DNA from: Gaeumannomyces sp. JS-464
Taxonomy: Eukaryota > Ascomycota > Sordariomycetes > Magnaporthales > Magnaporthaceae
Assembly: GCA_002197995.1 (NCBI GenBank)
Contig: NGZR01000003.1
Span: forward strand, 6,758,001 to 6,822,000
Direction of reading: 5' to 3'
DNA: 64,000 nucleotides
How positions within the stretch are numbered: the first letter of the stretch is position 1; every line of letters begins with the position of its first letter. Made by a program: the position numbers and the translations under genes. A model generated the notes under the pieces. It made no database searches and was not told where the DNA came from. It saw only the letters and a program-made list of their open reading frames with translations. This document shows positions 57,201 through 64,000 of this stretch, in pieces.

Positions 57201-59084
57201 GTGTGGATGTGGACTATGAAGGTTCGGGTTGGGGTGATGTTCTCGAATTTTGATGCCGGGGTAGATTGTGTGATGCATTTTCGGGCTATTTATCCACTAG
57301 TTTCGCCCTCACGGCTTTTCCCTATGTACTCTCTCTACCTTAGCGTAGCTTGCCAGATACCAAGTACTCTTATGCATATGCCTATTATCTCGGAAGTATT
57401 TCTCACCGACTTGTGCTGAGCACATTGGGTAAGTATCTGGGGGATAAAAGGGAAACCAAACAAAGAGTAAAAACGAAATAGCGAAGCATACAACTCCGTA
57501 GTCTGCTCAGAATGCCAGTTTTCTCAGCGAAAGCACCAAAACTCTTGCTGTGCATTTTGGCTCACGTCAGTATTTGACCAGATATACAGCCTTGCGTTCC
57601 CTCCCGTGGTTCTGATCCAGCGGATCAGATGGGCGCTGCCTCGTCTCCTTCTCCCTCAGCTGGGGCGTCCACGGCCTAGCATCGCAGTCGTAAACGAGTA
57701 GGTGCTTGCAAATTGCGGCGAGGGATGTTCCTGGGTCGGCTGGTGGGGCTGTGATCAGGCGTCGCACCTCGGCCAGATCTGGTGGTTGTTCTTGATCCAT
57801 TGAGTGGACGCCTTGCTGGATTGGGACTTGAAGGGCTGCGTTGGGAACCTCTTCTCGGAGATGCGCAGAGCTAGACGCGCTCAATCAGAACCCTTCCTGT
57901 CACCAGAGAGAGCCCAGTAGCAGGCAGGATTGCGGCGATCCAACTCGGCTTCTGGTTCAACCTTCCCGAGTCAGCAGGTGAAACACGCTGCATTAGCGCT
58001 AGACCAATGCGGGCCAGCGTCTACGCGTCCCGAGAAGCTGACGAGGCAGGCACGCCCGGCACGCAGGGAGGGCGTGGAGCCTGGCACTTTCCATTTTTGA
58101 ACCATTCGGTCAAAGGCGCCATCGGATGGTGGCTGCAGCGGCTCGCTCCTGCCCCACCGGATCGGGCGACGCAAAAACAAGCAATGCCAAGCCGGGAGCG
58201 GGCTGGCTGGTCTTGGCTGGCGGACACTGCCGACTTGGCTTCCCCAGCCGTCGTCGAACCAAGGGTGCCTCTCTCCGCCTCGTTCAGGTGGCTCTTTTTC
58301 ATAGAAGCCCATGTGGCAAAGGTTCAAAAAGGGTGGTTTGCTGTGCCCTGGTTGAATGACAGGCACGGCAGCCAGGTAAACCAATTGCCGGCCCACGAGC
58401 AGGGGAACGACATGAGGCCGGGCGGCATCGTATTGATGCGGCGCGAATGCCAGTTGCGCCTGAAACGAGGCCATCTGGGACCAGGGCCTGGATCGCTTAG
58501 AGCGGCCTCGTCATCCTGCATATCACTGCCATTATTGTAGGGAGGCCCAGTCAAGCGCCAACCAACAAGTCCCTTCCCCTTTTTTGAGATATTGCTACCC
58601 TTCAAAAATCCTGAACCAGAACCGAGGAGCTAACACCTCTGAATGGCGGCCAGGGATAGCCGGGCGGGCGTGGACCGGAAATAGAGTTCAAGGGGAAAAA
58701 AGCAAGCCCACCGAAAAACCCACATGCCCCAGCCCTCCACTCAGCCGTCTAAAGCCACACACAGGTACCCTCTAGCAACAGGGCCAGGCCGGCACTACAT
58801 ACATGCTAGCCCGGCTTTTTGCATGATCCTACGAGGGGGAAGCTTGCGTCACCCCTTCTCTAGGGGCTGCGACTGGTGGCCTGCTCCAGGACTCCCCCGG
58901 CTGGGGGAGACATGTCGGCTTGCTGCGGGCGAGTTGGAGGAGGGGACTTCACACGCATGATGGCCGCAGGGAGGCAGCCAGACGGGGCGGCTCCAGAAGC
59001 TAGATGGGACCGTCCAAAGCTCAGCAAGTGACGTAGCATGTGATATGGGTGGGATGATGGCTATGCGATGGGAGCTCTGGATCG
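57201..59084. other. intergenic, ~1.9 kb
   Basis: No supported gene. A minus-strand ORF at 57567-57884 (105 aa, MSASSSAHLREEVPNAALQV) has plausible composition but no known domain and no visible promoter, so I leave it uncalled. Confidence 0.45.
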
Positions 59085-59091
59085 TATATAT
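59085..59091 (+). promoter_or_regulatory. TATA-like box of cipC
   Basis: The sequence cgtatatattgg lies about 145 bases before the cipC ATG, with a C-rich leader between. Confidence 0.5.
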
Positions 59092-59233
59092 TGGTGTCAT
59101 TCTCGCTCACTCTGGCTTAATCTCGTTGTCTTCAGTCCCACCATCCACATTCCATCTACCCTCACAGGCCAGCTCCCCGATTCCATCCCAGCCCAACGCA
59201 GGTCGTTTTTTTTATCCTTCCAAAACAGCAAAC

Positions 59234-59742
59234 ATGTTCGGATTCGGTACGTCCGCCCCATCATCCGACCCTTCCCCTCTTATAAGCTGACACCTCCGAC
59301 TCCCCAACGCAGACGAGGCCAAGGAGCAGCGCGACGCCGTCTACGGCGGCCAGGTGCACGAGTCCAAGCTGTCGCACGAGCTCATCGCCGGCGGCGCCGC
59401 CTTCGAGGCCATGCACCTGTGGGAGAAGAAGCAGCGCGAGTCGGGCCAGCCCGTCGAGCACGGGCTCGCAAAGGAGCTGCTAGCCGCCGCCGCCGGCTTC
59501 GAGGTCGACAAGCTGGCCGAGACCAAGGGGCTCGACTTTATCGACCGCGAGCGCGCAAAGCACGACGCCAGGAAGCAGGCCGAGCACATGTACGACCAGC
59601 AGTACGGCAACATGGACCGCTACGACCCGTATGTGTCTTCCTATTTGGTTTCGGATCCCCCATGGTGTCGACAGACGATCTAACCCGACGCTTTGGTGCC
59701 AATAGCAATGAGTCCAGGCCGCACGAGTCGATGCGGTGGTAG
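59234..59742 (+). CDS. CipC-like protein (DUF3759)
   Basis: Homologue of A. nidulans CipC, a small protein induced by concanamycin and in hyphal growth; its biochemical role is not known. Three exons (59234-59246, 59313-59628, 59706-59742) with introns 59247-59312 and 59629-59705. It starts MFGFDEAKEQRDAVYGG and ends DRYDPNESRPHESMRW. Family blocks HESKLSHELIAGGAAFEAM, KQRESGQPVEHG and ERAKHDARKQAEHMYDQQYG are intact. 121 residues, usual for the family, with no frame break. Only the four residues before the first intron and the last twelve are in short exons. Confidence 0.88.
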
Positions 59743-59967
59743 GGGGATATTAGAGTGCGAAACAGACGAGAGTCAGTCGTTGCATAGTTACTGCTCAAAA
59801 CAGAACTTCTTAGCGAAGGACAGCACTTGAATATGTACCTGGATTCTCTACACCTCGGACTACCTGTTGATGATTGTGAAAACACAAACCCTCAACGACA
59901 TATTTGCAGAGGCCGAGCGGACTCTCCAATTTGTCTAATCCATGTATTCGCAACGAGGCGCGTCTAA

Positions 59968-62678
59968 TCAGGCAGCTCCGCCTTGCTTTTTGACATAGTC
60001 GTCGTTGGCCTTCTTCTGCTTCTCCCAGTCCTTGCGCAGCTTCTTCAACGCCGACTTGGTCACCTCGCTGCCGTCCTTCATCTTGGTCGGCACGCCATCG
60101 GCGTCAAACTCGCTGTACTTGTCGTCAGACCGGTACATGTCCTGCGGCTTCACCGCCGCCTTGGCAAGCCGCTCCTGCTCCAGCCGCTCCTTCTCGCGCT
60201 TAGCCTCCTCCTTCGCCGCCGCCTTGGCCGCCTGCTGTGCCGCCTTCTCCTCGCGAGCCGCAATCAGCTTGGCCGCCGGCACAAACTTGATCAGCGCCGG
60301 CTGCCCGTCTGGCCGATCGTCCAGGTACACGCCCAGGTTGGTCAAGTCGTGGTCGCGGATGCGGTCGCTCAGATCCAGAATCGCCTTTTTGTTCTCGCCC
60401 GCAGACGAGACCACCTTGCGCAGCTCATCTCGTAGCTTGGCCACCGCGTCCACGTAGGGATACGCCACCTGTTCCGGGTCCGTCACGCCCGAGTCCCGGA
60501 TCTTGTTCACTGCTGAGGCTGGATCCTGGGACTCGAGGAGGGGCAGGACCGAACCCCCAAATGGCGACGACTTGATCTCGTCCCGCACAGCCTCATACAC
60601 TTGACGCGCGGCGGCCAGGTCCAGTGCGCTACCAGGCTCTGGAACCCAGCCAATTCCGTCATAAGGTGGCTTCGCGTTGGCATCGAGACCCAGGATTCCG
60701 ACCATTCTGGTGATCCATCTGGCGGAACTCTCGATGGTGGCGTGGTCTGCATCCCCCTTCAGCGTCTGCTTGTGGATGTTGATCTTGTTGATCAGGTCGG
60801 TCATAGTGCGCAAAGCTGAGCTGGTGTCGAAAGAGTTGGCCAGGCTCGAGTGAGTATCCTTCTTTGCCTGCTCGAGGTCGGCAGCGAGTCCCTCTTTGGG
60901 CGCATCATCAGAGGTAGACAGAGACTCCAAACCCTTGGTGATTGCTGTTGTCGAGGACGAAGCCGCGGCCTCGTGCAGCCAAGACTTGGCGTTGGTGAAA
61001 AATTGCTGCGATGAAGTACGCGTCAGTAACAGTTCTCGACTTCGCGACTGACCCATATATGAAAGGCAACCCACATTAACCGTGTTCTCCCAGCTGTCCG
61101 CCTGCACGCGCAGCTCGGGTGAGATTTCAACGCCTTCGTTCCAGCGGCCCATCATAAAGACTATCCTCATGTTCCGGGCCGTGTACGTGTTTGCAAGAGC
61201 GTCCTTGATGGTCTGGAAGTTCTTGAGCGACTTGGACATCTTGGAGCCTGCGATGGAGAGGTGCCCCATGTGCAGGAAGTACTTGACCCACGTGTGCTGG
61301 CCGTGGCCCTTCTCGCAGAAGTAAGCCTCACTCTGGGCAAGCTCGTTGTCGTGATGCGGGAAAGCGAGGTCGATACCACCCGAGTGGATGTCCATCTGCG
61401 CGCCCAAACGGTCCGACGCCATGACGGAGCACTCGATATGCCAACCTGGGCGGCCGGCACCCCAGGGACTGTCCCAGTAGGGCTCGCCGGGCTTGGACTT
61501 CTTCCACAGAGCAAAGTCGCCGGGGCTCCGCTTGCCGCCCGAGCCCTTGGAAAGAGACCCCTCACCCTCCTCCTGCAGCGCCTTGTCACCGCGGCAATCG
61601 GGCCGCAACCTGGCGTACTTATTCTCGGCCTTCTCAAACGATTCGATGTCGAAGTAGACAGATCCCTCGGCCTCGTACGCGAACCCCTTTTTCACGATCT
61701 GGTCGACGAAGTCGACAATCTGCGGCACGCACTCAGTCACCCTCGTGATCTGGTCGGGCCTCAGGTTGTTCAGTGCGTCCATGTCGTCGAAGAACTCGCC
61801 CTCCATGTGCTTCGTCAGGTCCGTGAACATGCTCTGGTCGCTAGTGTCGATCGTCTCCTTGTACAGCGAGTCGAGGTACGGCAGGAGGATCTCATCGGCG
61901 GGACCAAACACCGCACCATCCCGTAGCCCCCTCACCGCTGCGTCCATGTTGCTGAGGTGCATCTTGATCTTGGCCTCGGCGTCGCCAGGCTTACCATCGC
62001 CCGAGAGCGCGCGACCAGCCAAGACGCCTCCGTACGAGGCATCTCGTCGCTTCTCATAGTTCGTCTCGTCGAGGCCGGCGTCGGCCACAAGCAGCGGCAG
62101 GTTGCCTTGCGCGTACGCCTGGAAGGCCGAGGAGCCCAGTGACTTGAGCCCCGCCGCGTCGTACTTTTTCTTCTTCTCCAGATCGAGCAGCCTGTTTCTC
62201 CTCGCCCTGATGATGATCTGTGCCCCACGCAAGTCCTCGGGGGTCAGCGGATGTCTGGCCCGTTCTCCGGACGGATGATCCGAGTGCTGGGCCTCACCTT
62301 GTCATCAATGTCTGTAATGTTCATGACAAAGTTGACCTTGTAGCCAAAGTAATGCATCAAGATGCGGCGGATGACATCGGTCGACACATAATTCCTGGCG
62401 TGGCCCAGGTGGCTCTGATCGTAGACGGTCGGTCCGCAGGCGTACCAGGACACGTTGCCCTTGGCAATGGGCTCGAAGACGACGGGGGCGCCAGGCGCGA
62501 GGGAGTTGTGCACCCTGATGGTGGACGAATCCATGGCGGGCAAGGCTGTGGCTGCGAGCAACCGTCGAGGCTGGACAATTCGAGGCGGGGCAATTCGAAT
62601 TCGTGCGGGCGGTCGTATCTTGTGCGCAGCAAAGAGGGTGGTGGTGCAGGGCCTCGCGACTCTGAAGAAGGAGTGCAT
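59968..62678 (-). CDS. cysteinyl-tRNA synthetase (CARS/CRS1 type)
   Basis: Class I aminoacyl-tRNA synthetase that charges tRNA-Cys. Exons 62298-62678, 61081-62217 and 59968-61005; introns 62218-62297 and 61006-61080 (75 bp, in phase without a stop). Motifs are [17 protein letters not shown] (HIGH signature), [22 protein letters not shown] and KMSKSLKNF (KMSKS signature). The C-terminus is Lys/Glu/Ala-rich ([16 protein letters not shown]). Residues 1-48 ([32 protein letters not shown]) are Arg-rich without acids, a mitochondrial presequence; Met49 at 62534 begins [15 protein letters not shown]. One gene may thus give mitochondrial and cytosolic forms. 851 residues, no frame break. It is divergent from TRM61. 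Confidence 0.93.
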
Positions 62679-63290
62679 TCAGGAATCGAGGCTGGGCATC
62701 CGGAGAAAGGTGATCAAGAGAGGGGTTCCCAGCTGCGTCTAAGAGCGGAGGAGGGCGGCGGGCAATGGGTGCAACGTCAGCAGAGAATTGGATTGAGTCA
62801 CTGGCGCGCATTGCGGAATGCGCTGCAAAGCTGGCGTCAGCCTTACAGCGGGACACTTTACAGGGGTCTTGGCGGGCTTCTCTGCCACAGTTTGTGTTCC
62901 CCGCGATTTGTGGCTGCGGCAGGGGACGATAAACCGTTCGGACTGAACACAGGCATTGATCGGGAAATGGAAATAACATGGGACTCTGCATGGATACAAA
63001 AGATAATTTCTCAATGATCCAGGGATATGAGCAGTTACGGAACTAATGTGGTGGAATTGGTACAAAAATTGGGTTGGCCATAAAGTCACTGCAGGCACTT
63101 CCCCGCAATTAGAGCTCTCGCACAGCAAAACCGCGTGCCGAATTTTTTGTCGCGAGTCGGGCCAATCCAAACCACCAGACCGCGTGCAGTTTTTTTCAGC
63201 CTCCCTCAACGCCATTGGAACAGCCCGTCTCCCAGCACAAGGACGGTCGCCAAGACCAGTGAACCTCGCGACGCATCGCGCCACCCGCAA
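62679..63290. promoter_or_regulatory. shared intergenic region CysRS / TRM61
   Basis: About 610 bases separate two divergent genes that both act on tRNA. A long ORF on the minus strand (62739-63875) crosses it but only mirrors TRM61 sequence. No named element is seen by eye. Confidence 0.4.
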
Positions 63291-64000
63291 ATGCCTCGCA
63301 GATCCTCGCGCGTCGCTGCAATGTCTCGCATCCCCTCGCCCTTCCTCCACCTTGGCTCCCAGACGACGGCCAACTCGCTGGCCATCATCCATCTCTCGCG
63401 CGACCGCCTCCAGCCGCTGTACCTCGAGGAGATTGACGGCGAGCACGATGGCTACGCCGAGGGCGCCGTCCTGAACACCCGCTTCGGCTCCTTCCCCCAC
63501 TCCACGTTCATCAATGTGCCCTGGGGCTCGCAGGTCCGCGCCTCCGAGGTGGACACGGGCTCTCGCGGAAGGAAACCGCAGAAGAAGCGGAAACGCGACG
63601 ACGCCGCGACTCCCGCGGACGAGACGGCGGCCGGCACGGGCGGCGACACAAACACCGAAACCAACGGCGGCGGAAAGGGTGCCAAGAAGGCCGTGGCCGC
63701 GTCCAGCGGCTTTGTGCACATCCTCGCGCCGAGCCCGGAGCTGTGGACCTCCAGCCTGCCACACCGGACCCAGGTCGTCTACACTCCTGACTACAGCTAC
63801 ATCCTGCAGAAGATCCGCGCGCGGCCCGGCAGCAGGCTGATCGAGGCCGGCGCCGGCAGTGGCAGCTTCACACACGCCTCGGCGAGGGCCGTCTACAACG
63901 GTATCGGCGACGGGCCGGCGGACGACCCTGATGCCGGCAGGGGGAAGGTCTTTAGCTTTGAGTTCAACGAGTCGAGGTACAAGAAGATGTGCACAGAGGT
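63291..64000 (+). CDS. tRNA (adenine-N1)-methyltransferase catalytic subunit TRM61/GCD14 (5' part)
   Basis: TRM61 with TRM6 makes m1A58 in tRNAs. The frame runs uninterrupted from the first ATG (63291, MPRRSSRVAAM) or the second (63321, MSRIPSPFLHLGSQTTANSL) to the window edge. I prefer the second by family length. Blocks seen are AIIHLSRDRLQPLYL, NTRFGSFPHSTFINVPWGSQ, then a lysine-rich insert (KKRKRDDAATPADE) that replaces the usual short loop. PDYSYILQKIRARPGSRLIE and AGAGSGSFTHASARAV follow, the last being the SAM-binding motif I. The gene continues beyond 64000. No frame break in 710 bases. Confidence 0.88.
   Translation, partial: MPRRSSRVAAMSRIPSPFLHLGSQTTANSLAIIHLSRDRLQPLYLEEIDGEHDGYAEGAVLNTRFGSFPHSTFINVPWGSQVRASEVDTGSRGRKPQKKRKRDDAATPADETAAGTGGDTNTETNGGGKGAKKAVAASSGFVHILAPSPELWTSSLPHRTQVVYTPDYSYILQKIRARPGSRLIEAGAGSGSFTHASARAVYNGIGDGPADDPDAGRGKVFSFEFNESRYKKMCTE

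Noticed and set aside
54209..57278. Many long minus-strand and alternative-frame ORFs over the WW/poly-Q gene
   Set aside because: CAG-rich sequence is open in several frames; the plus-strand frame with the WW domain explains it.
57567..57884. A 105-residue minus-strand ORF as a gene
   Set aside because: No domain or promoter was recognised, and nearby sequence gives similar random ORFs.
62739..63875. A 378-residue minus-strand ORF across the CysRS/TRM61 intergenic region
   Set aside because: It is antisense to a clear TRM61 frame and has no family features.
1..64000. CRISPR arrays, insertion sequences, attachment sites or bacterial operons
   Set aside because: Spliced genes and family content are eukaryotic; no regularly spaced repeats or transposase genes were seen.

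Overview
The window is nuclear DNA of a filamentous ascomycete, most likely a Sordariomycete (Sordariales-like). Evidence: GC-rich genes split by 55-140 bp GT-AG introns with CTAAC/CTGAC-type branch sites, and the family content: a Bir1-type survivin, a HET-domain protein, a Zn2Cys6 regulator, CipC, a TmpA-like flavoprotein, an S28 peptidase and a small cysteine-rich secreted protein. No bacterial, phage or CRISPR features were seen.

Layout. 0-6.8 kb is gene-poor: two perfect tandem hairpins followed by a poly(A) run, two decayed tandem paralogues on the minus strand (2.1-4.75 kb), and a degenerate minisatellite with a G24 run (5.3-5.84 kb). 6.9-10.5 kb has an SDR and a P450 side by side on the minus strand. 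11.9-14.8 kb is the Bir1/survivin gene. 16.2-19.8 kb has a truncated UBA/UIM-like fragment, a broken HET gene and a divergent unknown gene. 20.1-22.1 kb is TmpA-like; 25.2-26.8 kb a DHCR24-like FAD protein; 27.2-28.6 kb a BTB protein; 29.6-29.9 kb the cysteine-rich secreted protein; 31.1-33.0 kb an ankyrin protein. 34-36 kb is a convergent pair of uncharacterised fungal families. 37.5-39.2 kb is an unknown protein; then a Zn2Cys6 regulator (39.4-41.0), complex I subunit NDUFB7/B18 (41.7-42.2), S28 peptidase (43.3-45.5), an unusual eIF1A (46.1-47.1), low-molecular-weight tyrosine phosphatase (48.6-49.5), a ~2,130-residue WW/poly-Q protein (50.8-57.2), CipC (59.2-59.7), cysteinyl-tRNA synthetase (60.0-62.7) and the 5' part of TRM61 (63.3 to the edge).

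The strongest overall signal is technical or evolutionary. Most genes need one to six single-base corrections to read through, about 33 in roughly 31 kb of coding sequence. The breaks often sit in short G/C or T runs. In the genes whose exons could be fully delimited, the inferred changes bring the total coding length back to a multiple of three. Conserved housekeeping genes (Bir1, NDUFB7) are among the broken ones, while eIF1A, CysRS, the Zn2Cys6 regulator, CipC and TRM61 are clean. I read this mainly as uncorrected indels in the assembly. It is separate from genuine decay (in-frame stop codons) in the HET gene and the 35-36 kb gene. Coordinates given for broken genes are outer limits, with the breaks stated.
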